Source: Aphrophora alni
Taxonomy: Eukaryota > Arthropoda > Insecta > Hemiptera > Aphrophoridae
Assembly: GCA_963513935.1 (NCBI GenBank)
Contig: OY740774.1
Location: 92,589,847-92,653,846, forward strand
Direction: 5' to 3'
Length of the DNA: 64,000 nucleotides
In this document: positions 22,097 to 35,774 of the stretch, in pieces
Position numbering within the stretch: the first letter of the stretch is position 1
Layout of the letters: each line of letters opens with the position of its first letter
Notes under the pieces: model-generated
Databases searched by the model: none
Told to the model about the DNA's origin: nothing
The model's input: only the letters and a program-made list of their open reading frames with translations
Translations under genes and position numbers: made by a program

Positions 22097-23567
22097 ATTA
22101 TAAAGTAAGTAACTACTTTATTATTTAAAAAGTCACATAGACGGACATTATTGTTCTTTTATTATATAAAAGAGAGCGACTTGGATACAAACACAATGAG
22201 TTTAAAAAAATAATTAAAGCTTATGTACATATACAAATATTGTGGGTAATGTATTTACACTCACATTCTCAAATGGAATCTTTTATAAATTCATGAATTA
22301 CTACACTAGAAAGAAGAGCAGAGAACCTACTTTGAAGAGAAAGTGTAGAGGCTAACTTTACCCTTGGGATTATATAACCTCTATCCTCGTATCTTGTTGT
22401 TTTATTTGGCCAAGAGAAGCAATCAATACAAGGCATAGACGCAAAGGTCACTGATTGTATGTAAATAGTTGATATCTATTTGGTTTTAGAGTTTACGGTA
22501 AAATTGTATGTCCACGTCATAGGTTAAAATGAAATTCAATTATTGAAAAAATAAATTGTAACACCTTAAATCGCAGTTAATATTGTCAATCTGGCTACTG
22601 TGATTTCTTATAGTTAAAATGCAGACAGCAGAATCTTTTATACTAGTAATTAGCAGTGAACCACAAATAATTTTCTGCTAAACAGTTTCAAAATGAGTAT
22701 CCCCTCTAATAATTATTCTAGTTACAATATATTTAGCTCATTTACTTTTAAAACGATTAAATTATTTTGATTGTTTACCATAATATGTGACCAGATAGAT
22801 TGCCAAATGTTAATAGATAGAAAATTAACGGTTATTTATTAGAACACCCCACGGTCTACTACATTTTGTAAACAACCAGATTTTACTACGTAAAACTTAA
22901 AAAATGTTTTATTACACCCTTACTTTAAAATTTAGGTAAGTACGTCAGATGTTTTCTCCTTTTCGTGAAAACACTACAACGACTGGCTGTTTTCAAATAC
23001 TTAGCTTATTATTGGTTATTTCATTCATATATAAATAAAATGAACCTAATTAGAATTAAAAATTTTGTTGCAAATAACATTTTTGCAGGGTTAGGTTATG
23101 TTTATAAACTATATTCCGGCCTATAAATCATTTGTTTCTTACGTTCCAACAAGATAATTTACAACCTCCTATTATCTTAATTCTGCACTTACTTTATATT
23201 TATCTTTCCTCCGTTTAAAATGGTCCATGTGCGCAACAGTACAGGTCTTTCGGTTCGTATTGATTACACAACTTAATGTCATAGATAACGAAAAACCAAC
23301 AAGAATAATTTATTACTTCATTTTTGCTTTATATTACTGTTCTTATAGATACGATTTTTAAAAAAACCGATGTGTCTTTAAGCATCAAGTTCGTCGTATA
23401 TTACACTAAATTAGATTAACATTAGAAAATTCCAATTCTACATCTAATAGTACACGCATTTACTATTAAATTGTCAAAATTTATTCTAAACCCCTCTATA
23501 TAAAAATAAATGTAATATCAGTTTAATTTGGAGAACTTGAAAACCCGACACACCAACACGAGCATAG

Positions 23568-23605
23568 CGAGCACACATGTGTTGCTTCGAGGCCCTCTGG
23601 GGCCT
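23568..23605 (+). other. Two adjacent hairpins in a small GC-rich island
   Basis: ACACATGTGT (23573-23582) is a perfect palindrome. It is extended by CGAGC (23568-23572) against TGCTTCG (23583-23589), with bulged bases. AGGCCC (23590-23595) then pairs with GGGCCT (23600-23605) around a TCTG loop. The surrounding 80 bp is much less AT-rich than its neighbourhood, so this may be the remains of a short interspersed element. Confidence 0.5.
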
Positions 23606-23974
23606 AAATTATAAAATAAAGAAAGAATCTGATATTGTATAGTATATAAAAATCTACGAGGCCCATTATTATCTTGCAGACGTCAAACAAATTAGTTAAA
23701 TACACAAATTACGTAATTCTAAAGACATGTGTAATAAATGTATTAAACTAACTTATTACTAGGTAAACTAACGCTATTCTACGTATACAATGTAAGACCA
23801 ATTCGACTATGGGTACAATTTCCCATATCCTATACGGAACAACTTTTGGAGATTACATTTAGAATATCTGCTTGTATATCATTGTAGAACCCAATAGAAC
23901 CAAGATATCGCCTTGGTGATCTGGTTCTGGAAATGACTTGTTTCCTAAAGCGACTACGACAAATAGACTTTTCA

Positions 23975-23979
<5 letters not shown>

Positions 23980-24028
<49 letters not shown>
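23980..24028 (+). repeat. (TA)n microsatellite
   Basis: About 49 bases of alternating T and A. Confidence 0.95.
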
Positions 24029-24033
<5 letters not shown>

Positions 24034-25741
24034 ATTCCTACTCTAGGATGTTAAAAAATTATATTTCGGGTGACAGGAAAGAACAATACGTGTTCTACCT
24101 CATTGGAAAACTCATTTACCGTAACAAATACATAAAATTAATGATTATCAATATATTATTTATCATCACACTATACTTTGATCAAGGGTAACAAAACGAA
24201 ATCGGGCAGTGAAATTTCAAATGAGATACTTCGTAGCATAATTGTTTAAAAACCGCAGTTCTCGCAGAAAATCCAGTTAAATATTTGATAACAGCCTTTT
24301 CTAATAATATGTTTACAAGTCTGTACTTTTCATAACAGCAATAGGCATCGTTATTTGAGCTTTAGTAAGACAGAGCCTCCTCATTTTGGAGGATAATATC
24401 TATGGCAAAAGTATTTAATTACGAATATTCTTCCATAACACCTCGCATCCCATGAAGGTTTAACGATTTACCGAGACAGTATATCCTAATTATGGTTTTG
24501 AGATTGAATTTCTATAAACATTATAATTTGGACACTAGGTGTAAGAAATAAAAACTACACAAATTGTAAGAGGGTTAGGCTGGATTTTGTTGTTTTACAC
24601 CTCACACTTCTCGATACTTTATTTTATTTTTATAAACTTTTTTAAATTTTATTTATAAAGTTTATACAATTAAAAATCTTATTTAGACTCTCTGCAAAGC
24701 AAAGTCGATTTCTGTAACGTACAACAAATCGAACGAGTACCTTATATTATGGTTGCCCAAATTAGTGTCGTGTTTTGGCTAAGTCAAATGTATATTTCAT
24801 TTAGTTGCTTATGTCTAATAGTTAAAACTAAACATAACTTCTACTTATATTATAGCCGCTCATTATTTTAATTATATAGAAATACCTCCTATTCATACTA
24901 CCTGACTATTTCTCCAATATTTGACGATTTCTAAACTTAAACTCGTTAGAAAATTGTAAAGTTCTTTTTGTCCGCTACTACTAGCACTATATAAGTCATC
25001 ATAATGGATGTGATCTGCACATACGGGTTTTAAATCTTAACTCAATATGGAATGATAAAAATATTAAACAAGTTACAAAAAATATAATACTCTTCGAAGT
25101 AACCTTCTACAACATTGAACTATAATTGGCATGGTATATATCAATTTTACAACCGACTGCGTTACATATTGTACCTGATCTTACGCTTGGAAGAACATAT
25201 ATAACAATGTAATTATTCTTCATAGATCCATGGATTTTTTATGAATATTTATGGGATGGAAATTTTGTGTTTCAGTGTTCACTATCTCTTCAATATTACG
25301 TTACATGAGTCCGTCTAAGGATCAATGCCAGATTTCCTCCATACAAAAATATCCTTTTTTCCTCCTGAGGATTTCATTTTTTTTTTAAATGAAGTTCCAA
25401 GTGAGAAGAGGCCATTTGTTATTGAAATTAACGGTTTCGAAAACCTAAAAACACTTTAACAAAAAATGTATAAAGTTTATATATTGATATTATTTCCCCA
25501 ATATAATTTTATGTTCTACTAAATATTTTATCTATTCACTTATATAATTAAATTAGGGTTATTTTGAAAACTACTGACCAAAATATATAAAACCGTATGC
25601 CCTATCTTCTATCAAAAGGAAAAAGAGCGTATATCAAAATAAACACTTTAATGAAATAAAACTCAAAATCATATCATTTCGATATGGAAACATATTAAAT
25701 TATCATAATAAGTAGTAAAATAACACTAATATAACACTATT

Positions 25742-25784
25742 GATATCAGGTCTTTCTTGATCAACTCTTAATATCTTCCGAGGC
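25742..25784 (+). repeat. Dispersed repeat B, diverged copy
   Basis: atatcaggtctttcttgatc, then aactctt, then atcttccgaggct follows the order of 1388-1445 at about 75% identity over 43 bases. Confidence 0.35.
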
Positions 25785-26774
25785 TAAAGGTATTACAGTT
25801 TTCGACGGTTATAGTTTATTTTTTTGTCATTTTATCCTGTTTTGACGAAAATATATTTGCTTTTAAACAACAAAAGTAAAAAAAAAAAAAGAAAAAAAAG
25901 TTATTTCAATTTTATCTAGTAATGACAACAATTAAATACAAAGTCCAACAGATAACAATAATAATTTCATAACAATTACTATATTGGTGTGACAAGAAGA
26001 AAAACTTTTATATTGAAATATAGAACGTTACTCCATATTTTATTTAAAAGTAAAATTACACTTATATTTCTTCAATATCAATTGATTTTAAAAATATATC
26101 AAATTATTATAAATAAATTTATATTCTGAATATTGTTATTGTTATGTCTCTATCATATTTTTAACTCTTACATAATAAAAATCGCAGTTAACTTCAATTA
26201 ATTATAATGCACATATCAAATTTATATTTTATGAAATTTATATTTAATCAAAACACTGCCTTATTTCTTGCAGTCTAAACGTTCAACTGCTTTCAACTAG
26301 GTTGTAATCAGTAATCATAATTCATAACCCTAAACAAGTAGGAGCAATACCATTGCTTACATAAAATGTACTAAACCACATCATTGATTTAAATAAGAAA
26401 TTTAAAACATTGTTTTTTACATTTATATATTTTCAATGAAACCTAACAAATTATGATATATTACAGTTGCAATTTCACATTAAAATTAAAATTTTCTTTT
26501 TATCTAATTATCTAATTTTCTAATTATCTTCATTAAAAGTAATTCTATTGAATACGATATGCAAGTATAAGTCATTACAACTATAATATACAGACAAAAA
26601 AAATAATCATTCAAGGTGTTAAAAAATTTAATCATTAAGCAATTCAAGAAATTACTGTAATTTCAATGAAACTTCACGTTTATATTTAAAGCTTGTTATA
26701 TTGAAATATGGCTGTCGTTGATTTATTCTTCTGCCGAAATGTACAACGTAAATGGTCCCTAACTGGAGAATAAA

Positions 26775-26940
26775 GAATTCTCTCGGCCCAAAGCAGAACT
26801 ACTGTCCAAACAAAGCATTACATCCTTCTAACAAGGAAAAAGTCCAGGATCAACGGTTCCTTAGGGAATACATTTTCCACATCTTACGACCAATTCAGAC
26901 TTACGATTCTTGTGTAATGGTGTTTTTACTTGATTGGTTT
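26775..26940 (+). repeat. Dispersed repeat E, copy 1
   Basis: It aligns in the same orientation with 35300-35480. Shared blocks are aattctct, aaac(a)aagcattacat, aa(g)ggaaaaagtccag, ggttcc(t)tagggaa, cgaccaatt and gtaatggtgttt(t/c)tacttg. A 71-codon frame crosses it (26752-26967), but the second copy does not keep the frame, so the similarity is that of a repeat, not of a gene. Confidence 0.65.
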
Positions 26941-27382
26941 AAGGGGAAAGATATTTCCCATAATTGATTTAGTCGAAAGTAGAATCGTACCGTGTAGGAG
27001 TTAGTTTTATCCGTAACCTAATGGGTAATTATAATTTGATGACAAAACAAAATTGACGTTAGATTTATATTTTGAAGATACATATTTACGAAGGTCTACG
27101 ATATTGTTTGATGAGGGGTACTACTAAAAGGCGTATGTTTCGTACTGATATTAATAATTAAATTAAAAAGTCGGTTTGAGCGGTCTTGTTGTTGAATTAT
27201 TTAATTTACAGTTTTTACATTCAAATATTTATGCATGTTAAGGTATTATATTTGATTGTTGAAGGACTTACAGTTTGTATATTCAATTGTAGAAATATTT
27301 AGGAGGGGGGGGGGAATTGGGTTTTATCAGCTTTTCTTGCAATTAAATCATTTGAAGGACAATTTCAAGAATAAAATTGCTC

Positions 27383-27422
<40 letters not shown>

Positions 27423-30412
27423 CTAATAGTATACATCACTGCTTAAAAATATTCCAATATTCTATGTTCATGTGTAAAGAGCTCATGTTTATAAATAGAC
27501 ACCATAAATTGTATCTAAATCAAGACAGCGCCAAAATATTTACCTAAATTAGCATGACTACAAAACATGTGTTGACATAACAAACACTGTATTCATTCAA
27601 ACGTTGGGTGTGTTTAATAACCTGCCACTGCTCTCTCCCACAACAGTATGACAAGGGTTGTAGCCAAATAATTACCCTACATTTCCCTTCATATTTACAT
27701 GAATTTTTTAATATTTTACCCCCCTCAAACTATTTACATCCATAGGTACGTATATCTAATATAATATAATTATAATCATTTTCTAATCTAGGTTATAAAA
27801 AATCGATTCATTTTATTAAATACGGAAGACGTATAAGCGTAAAGTGCTCTGATTATTTTCAAAAAATAAGAGCTGTCGATTATCATACAAATAAAAATTT
27901 CAACTAAATAAATTTCATAGAATCACAGAAACTAATTAAAACATTCCGATTAGTAATTTTACGTTAGTTTATTATTTACAATATTTTTGTTGTTTAATTA
28001 GTTTAAATGTATTCAGTATCTATTTACTATTGTTGGTAATTTTAAAGTTAATGGAAAGATAAATCAAATATCAAACTAGAATGCGACGATATTTAAATCT
28101 CCTACTTCATTAAAAATTGGTTTGTATTACTAAAATCATACACACAAAAAATAAGACGATATGAGTAACTCAATTGGTTTAACCCTGTTTAAAATAAATA
28201 ATAAATCACGTAACTTATATTAAATTTATTTACGGTTATATGATACAAGTTTAGAGTTTGGTGTGATTGCTCATCTTATGGTCTGTCGCCGTATGTCTCT
28301 AGGTCATTTGTTGTCTTATGTTGTTTTTGTGTTCCCGACAGTATCACAAAAGGTCCAGTTGGCTATTTCATTTTATTCAATCTTTAAAATTTGACCCACG
28401 TCATATATTTTATTCTATCCTTCTCCAGTATTTTGTATTATCACGTTTTAGGCTAATTCTATACTATCGAATAAATAGTATAAATCGTATACTTTCATTT
28501 ACGTTAATTTTTGTTGTTTTACTAATTAAACTTGAAAAATCATTCGCAATCACAACGACCTAATAATCTGTTTTAATTAAAACTTAGACTAATTAGTCAA
28601 TCTTATGATGTCATTGGAAAAGGTGTTTTGTAATTTCGCTTTTCCTTTTAAACATATAGACATCGAAATATCTTTATTGTGTGTAATACTAAATGTTTTG
28701 AAAAATAAGTCAACACTGAATTATTAGTACATCGCAGTATTTTTAGTATTAGTGCAACCAACTAACATTATTATATGCATTGGTTTATTAATATCAGTTT
28801 CTTTTGTACAGTGACGATATTAGTTTGTATTTTAAATTATAATCTCTTTAACCGACAAGAATAACAAGCTATTTTTCTTTTTTGACAAATTTAAATCTGT
28901 ATATATAGAAAAATTAAGTTCCTTTTATGAAAAATTTTTAGACTTTGTAATTGCTGCAAAAAAAATCATTATGTTTACTAAATATCCCTTAGTGTATTAC
29001 GACAAGGGTAGAGCTAAAACTATTAAAAACAGTTGCTACACAATAAAAATTTCTTTTTTTTGCAATTTCTGGTTTACTGATGTTGTTAAGAGTAAATTAA
29101 ATTTTGTACATAGGTAGTAAAGAAATAAAATTAACTTTGATTTATAAATGAATAATAATAATTTCAGAGTGACATAGTTGACAATTGAATAACGGAGGAA
29201 AATTACTCTTAAACGAAATATGGTAATAATTTATATATTTCAAAAGTCATAAATCACAGTATAACACATCGTTTAATACAAATGGAACTAACTTCATTTA
29301 AATATCATATACATCAGATTTATTATTGTACATTTTAAGATCAGTAAACTACTACAAATTTAATTAACCAGTTAAATTAAAGATAAATTAAAATTCAGAT
29401 TTTTTAATAAAGACATTTAAAATAAACATTAGATGACGACCTTTCCTTTTGCGGCCTGGGTATTTCCGACTTTATATGCTAACAATATGCACTCGCTATT
29501 TATAAAAGAATGAGTGCAAGTAGAAAAAAGAGAGAAGATACATGGCATATATTATGTAATAGCATTACAGATATTAAATTCATTCTGTGTAAAACGAGTT
29601 AAACTACAAAGGTTTTGTTCAGAAAAGCCCTCAATGCTACATCCTACTATAACACATATTTATTTTATCTTTATATAGGTAAAATTTATTAAAGAAACTA
29701 CTTTACACTATATGCAGCAACAAATTTATATTATGAACAAAAGAATCGATAATTCGGCTACTGAATGCTTTCTTTTGTAGTAACAATGCCAAAAAATTAT
29801 GTCTCTTGAGCCCAATGAACTGTAAAACTTAATCAAACGCGAAAGAAGTTTTCCATTTTTTAATTCATATTTAAAATAATTATTGTTGTTTATTTTTAAA
29901 ACGCTATTTCTTGATATAAACATGACGATAAAATATTTGTGCGACCTACACAATTTATATCTCATGAAAAAAGAAGAAAATATATATATATATATATTTT
30001 GGTGACTCTTGTTTTTTAATTATAAAATACAGTATTCCCTTTTATAAAGTCGTATACACTTTCTTAAAAATATAAATGAGTTTATGTTTCCATAGATGAA
30101 TATTCGTATACAATACATTTATATAAGTTCAAAATAACCTTTCGTATTAAAATATATGTATTCAAAGTTTACGATGTAAGGTATAATGGTTACATGTAAG
30201 TCCCACCTTCAACATAAAAATTATATTACATTCATCTCACAGTATCAGTATTTAGAGAGGGGGAGAGATTAAAAATAAAATAGATCACCACTCAGGATTA
30301 TTTGTAATTTTTTTTTAACGAATTTGAAAATAAATATCGATTACCCGGGGAAAAAATAAATATAAAATATCATGATAAGTTTTCAATGGTACTGTAAGAC
30401 AATATGATGTGC

Positions 30413-30742
30413 CTAAGGAATACATGAACAGTATATTAAACACAACCAGTTCACCTTAGAAGTAGTGACAGAGAAAATGATTACCTTTCTAGAACTTTCG
30501 TAATCAAATGTAACAACATAAAATATATAATCTACAGAAATCCTATCACTACTGACACTACAATGCATGTTGATTCGCACCATCCATTTACACAAAATAT
30601 AGCAGCATATATAATCATCCACAGCCTGATGACAGTACCACTCAATGATATTCATTTTCATACTTAATTTAATACCATTAAATATATAGTGACTGTAAAC
30701 AGTTACAAAAGTTCCACAATGAACAATATTCTTTAAAAACAT
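30413..30742 (-). other. Exon-like open stretch, unrecognised
   Basis: A 109-codon minus frame lies in a slightly less AT-rich patch. Its middle portion (about 30485-30660) reads IEWYCHQ...DYIFYVVTFDYESSRK and ends at AAAG followed by GTAATC (30484 down to 30479), a plausible 5' splice site. It is rich in Cys, Tyr and Ile, and I recognise no family. It may be a single exon, a relic, or chance; chance is the most likely. Confidence 0.15.
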
Positions 30743-32119
30743 CTATATATTTATTAAAAATTTAAAAAAATAAAGAATATTTTATATCTACATAATTTGG
30801 AACCTTCACCAAAAAGATTTTAACGAATACATTAAAAATCTAAATATAACATAGCATATCGTACATCCAATAAAATTAGGAATAAGTTAACACCTAAAAA
30901 CGTAACACCATTCGAACGGAAATCTGGGATATATCCAATCAATTGAAGCTATTGTGATTGTTTTTGTATTCCCCATACAGGAAGAAATAAAAAAAAAATA
31001 CATAAAGGACATTTATCTAATAATAACCTATTTTCAAATAAATCAAATTATCCATGACACATCATGGACCATAATCATTCGTATACCAGTTTTGTAAATA
31101 ATATTCAAGCTATACCTATATGCAGTAAGAGAGAACATATGGACTCACTTGAAGAATATGAAATTTATAAAAAAATCCGTCACTATGTTGGGTGAAGAGC
31201 TAAATTTATCAATTTGTAAATGTATTTTTAAGGTTGATAATTCAAGTAATAGTTTAGTTAATTATTTACTAAATAAAATTAAAAAAATTATATATATTCT
31301 ACGGAATTATAATGAATTTAGTGAATATATATTTTTGCTTTTTCTTGCAGACTGAAAACACATATTATCATGTTTTACAGTGCCTTTCAATGGTTCCTAT
31401 TTCTTAGGTAACACAAATCTGCTATGTGTTGCAATTGAAATAAACTTATATTTATTTTGTGGCACTAATATCCGTTATTTATACTTCCAGATTTAAAAGA
31501 ATAGAGTCTTCCTTTTTCAAATAACCCAAATATATACACTATAAACGAAGTCAATTGGCCTTGTTGTAGAGGTTAATTAAACTCTCTGGCTTTCTTTTTA
31601 TATAATTTGTATTTGATTGTAGTACAAAAACTATATAATAAGTTTAGGACTATGGAGCAACTGAATATTTTTATATTATAAAAATACTTTATATAAATAG
31701 TAGCTTATATATAAGTATTGCTAGTATTTATTTTCCAGTATCAAAGTTTAAAAATTGCATTGTGATAGAAATAAATAGACGTCCATTGAAAGAGCTCTTT
31801 ATAGTTTGTTGCACTCAATGTAATTTTAATTTGTCACGACTTATTGTACTGCACTTAGATATAACATACTTATAATTATATTAAAAACACTTTATATCCT
31901 AATTAAGAATAATTTCAGTTACTGTTTTATATCTGTAATTAGAAAATTAGAAATGCAAATTATTCCTACATATTTACTATATTTTTATTATAAATATTTT
32001 CTTACTATATGGATTTTACTTCAAAGATAGGTAATAAATTAAACCATTGTGTTTACAAATTTCAGTCCAGTTCACTTGGTTAATTAAGGCGCCGGACTCT
32101 GCTAACAACTGAAGCCTTG

Positions 32120-32159
32120 GCTAGCCTTGGTAACACAAACAACAATTAGCAAGGCTAGC
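32120..32159 (+). repeat. Perfect 10-bp inverted repeat with 20-base loop
   Basis: GCTAGCCTTG (32120-32129) is matched by CAAGGCTAGC (32150-32159). The preceding 45 bases contain ggttaattaaggcgccggac, which resembles a tRNA A-box region, so the site may be the head of a tRNA-derived SINE. No B box was found. Confidence 0.5.
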
Positions 32160-35100
32160 AAACATTTCCTTAACAAAGTTTGAATGCTAAAACGCACAGT
32201 ATTGCATGTTTACAAATGTTTTATCATATCTACGTAAACCATGATAAACTGTGCTAGTTAATGGTAGCGGAAGATAATACAAAATTAACAGTAATCAAAA
32301 ATCTTTATTATAGAACTTATGAAAAAATTTAAAACTAATATTTATTTTGTGTATACAAAAAGTAAGTTGCTAAACTTCAAAGTAAATATCTAGGGCGTTT
32401 GAAATTCTATATAGTGTTAATAAGTTGAATAAATAACTGAAATGTTAATAATAAAGTTACTCTAATCGAAATCTAATGTACAATCTAAAGATTTTGCTTA
32501 TCACACCTAATGTGTTCATTTCAGTAAATTAAATCACGAACTAAATTCATAATTAAAACCATGATCAATAAGTACTACAGTATAAATTTACCACAACTGA
32601 TTTATTTACATTAGAAAAAGAAACCTCCATAAAACGTTTTTGAATTATAAAAAGATGTAAATTGTTGTTTTCATTTTCCGTTCAATCAAGAGCTTGTGTT
32701 CAACAAAAGAAAACTTAGTTCCAAAGTTAACCTAAATTTTGAATTTAATTTGAGCAGGTTATTCAAATAAAATCGTAAGGTTGTGATGGTTAAATATTTC
32801 TGTTTGAAATTGTTGGCGGAATACATTTGTAATAATTGTGGTGTAGTTAAATCATCATTCTTTGTTATTTTACCAGATGTACAATATTAAAAGGTAGTAG
32901 ATATACAACGATGCTATCTGTTCTACAGCCTGTCCAGTCGCTATCGATACTAATTTAGCAGTTCAGTAACGATATAAAACGTAATAATAACTATAACACT
33001 CATGTTACAATAATATTATACTTAACAAGGACAATATCTTGAAAAAAATCACAAACCCGATTATTTTCATAGTGTTTAAAATGCATTTATATCTCTATCA
33101 AATTATTTCTTTTTATTAAAAATTAATTTCCTTATTACATTATTTTTGTATCAATAAAGATGTCATTACTACAAGCTAAAAAATGTCTTGTAAAGCGTTT
33201 TAGTTTGTTGTAGATACATTAAAACAAAATTAGTAATTGCTTAAATTTGTAGTACCTTATAACTGCATTTGAAAAATTCAATAGTTATTTAATCCAATTA
33301 AGAAAAAAAAAATACATTTTTTTGAAGGTGCATTAGAGTGTTATTTAAATAATTTTAAGTCTGTCAATGTGCGATAACAGATTTGGAAAAAATTTCATGT
33401 AAATATAATCCACGCCAATTCATTATCAGATATTTATTATAACATTTGTAAAAAATTGAAGATATGTAAACACGTGAATCATATAAATTTCAAATGAGAT
33501 TACTGAATTACCTGCTAATATGCATATATGGTTGAACTATATTTGCATATAAAATAGTTATTGCATTCATAAAAATGATAGATATAAATATCAAAACTCT
33601 TAGTCATTAATCGATCTATATTTGCAGTGAATAATTTAATAAACGAACATAAGATTAAATAATTTCTATAAAAAAAAAACTCTTAAGAAATGTATTTGAA
33701 TAATAACTTCTAATAGTGGAGGAAAATTTAGTACTGATTTTAAAATAAATAGCTTCAGTACAATAATAAGTAAATATCACTGGGAATATTACCATTAAAA
33801 ATAAGTTATTGTTTAAGATGTGTTTAAAAATAAGTAATCATTTTCTTCTTTGATGACCATACAAAATCTGTTTTGAAGGAATCAATGCTAAAATAAAATA
33901 GTTTTTTTTTTTTTTTTTTAAATCGACATACTTCTACTTTAAAAAAAACAATAAAAAAGAACAGCGTTGCAGTAATAATTTTATGATTTGCGATTTGAAC
34001 TGGTGAATTAATTAAATAAGGAAATTCCCTCTGTAATTTTGAAAATAATCAAAAAAGCTGATGTTTAGAAAACTAATATTAGTTTTGGAAAAATGTTTCC
34101 CAAAATTGATTTTTATTTAAAACCATAAATATTTCAGATATATAATAAATTTCCATCCATGTAGTATAATTAATTGTTGGGTAGACATAAATAGCAAATA
34201 TTTATGTACGGTGTATAGTATTTACGTTGTATTTCTAATTTGTAAAAAATGAAGAAAACATTTTCAATTTATATCTTCCATAACAAGTTTAAAATTTGTT
34301 CTTCAATTTCTAAATGTTTAATTTTCTTTTTTCCTTATCTTTACTTTTTTAGATTTAAGTATATTACTTTATACCTCTTATAAGATATTATTAATTAAGA
34401 ACAGGATATTTGAAAAATTTGTTATGTGAAAATCTTTCAATGATAAGTTATAAATTCTTTAACCACTAAACTTTATCATACATTACTAATAGGAAAATTA
34501 ATAATATAATGATATAACAATTAATTCATTTTAAAAATATGTATTGCAGATAATTATTTTAAAACTGATATGTAAGTGTATGACATACACTGCAACCGTT
34601 TGGTACAATATTATTATCTACTTCGTTTCATTTTCACAATTAATTAGTATTTCACTGAATGCACCTAATGAACTATTATTATTATCAACATTAATACTTA
34701 GTTTAATTCAAAAAACTCCACCATTAATTGTGACACTGTAGATTATTATATGTGATTGCCAAGGCGATAATAATTTTTAGAGTATTTAATGTAAAAAATT
34801 ATATCGCTCTCAAAGGATACTCTTTTTTTAATCTATATTATTTTAATCTTTGACAATTTTCTTTAAATGCAATAATACCCAGCAATTGAATGCAATGCAT
34901 TTTTTAAAGGACGCACTCATTTTTTCTAGATCACATCAAATGTAACAATTATTGAACAATTTTGGTTTACAGTTGTTTTCAAGACTAAGGATTATTTTAA
35001 ATTTTATAAAGTTTCTAATTCTCTACTAACCGAAACTCTGAACAAAACAAAATTTTTTTCCAGAAATCATTCAACATTTAAAAGAACAAAATTATTTTGT

Positions 35101-35299
35101 TTATTGTTTACTTATGCAATTCAAATTGGAACAATTAATAATAAAATTGATAAAGCGTGCACAAATTATATAAAAATTATATTTGTACAAACGCATATTT
35201 TCTTTCCATCGAAAAAGACTTGATTATGAAACTAAAAAACAGTTTAATAATTGTGAAGAATAATGTGTTCCATAAAAGAAATGTATCTCTGTAACTTGA

Positions 35300-35480
35300 C
35301 CAATTCTCTTACCCAAGTGAATAATGTAGCTCTTGAGTGCAAACACAGCATTACATCTTAATAAGGGAAAAGCCCAGACTCATAGGTTCCCTAGGGAACA
35401 CATATATTGCACACCTCCCGACCAATTTAGAGTTACTTTTTTTCTTTTTGTAATGGTGTTTCTACTTGTTTGCTGTGAGG
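35300..35480 (+). repeat. Dispersed repeat E, copy 2
   Basis: Direct-orientation partner of 26775-26940. Its ggttccctagggaac block is closer to a palindrome than the first copy's. Confidence 0.65.
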
Positions 35481-35721
35481 TAAAACAATCTCTTCTTTAA
35501 TTGTAACTAATGGACTTGTTTGCTGAAGGGATTCTTGTTAGAACTACGCCGGTAGAATTTACTGACTATATAGTTTCATTTGTGTGACTGTTAAAAATAT
35601 ACGTAAATTCTTAAATTGCAATATTTATATAGAATTATAAAATTGTCTATTTAGAGAAGACATTTTACACATAAAAACTGTAATACTTATATGTTATGAA
35701 AGTTTTAGGAACCTTTATTTG

Positions 35722-35774
<53 letters not shown>

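Larger units (their letters stand above)
22097..26774. other. AT-rich non-coding DNA
   Basis: No gene is supported. The 60-codon minus frame at 22269-22451 has a less biased composition but no recognisable domain. A (TA)n array, a small GC-richer hairpin pair and one diverged repeat copy are listed separately. Confidence 0.45.
26941..35299. other. AT-rich non-coding DNA
   Basis: Mostly featureless. A G run lies at 27304-27314 and a (TA)n array at 27387-27422, with shorter (TA)n runs near 29982. The open frames at 28318-28563, 29726-29965, 31149-31355 and 34544-34741 have no recognisable domain and AT-driven composition. The exon-like stretch and the hairpin below are the only items worth marking. 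Confidence 0.45.

Noticed and set aside
32076..32101. tRNA A-box-like ggttaattaaggcgccggac
   Set aside because: No B box or acceptor stem follows, so it is at most the head of a decayed tRNA-derived SINE.
34544..34741. 65-codon hydrophobic ORF that could suggest a mitochondrial or membrane-protein fragment
   Set aside because: No recognisable motif was found; Ile/Leu-rich frames are expected by chance in AT-rich DNA.
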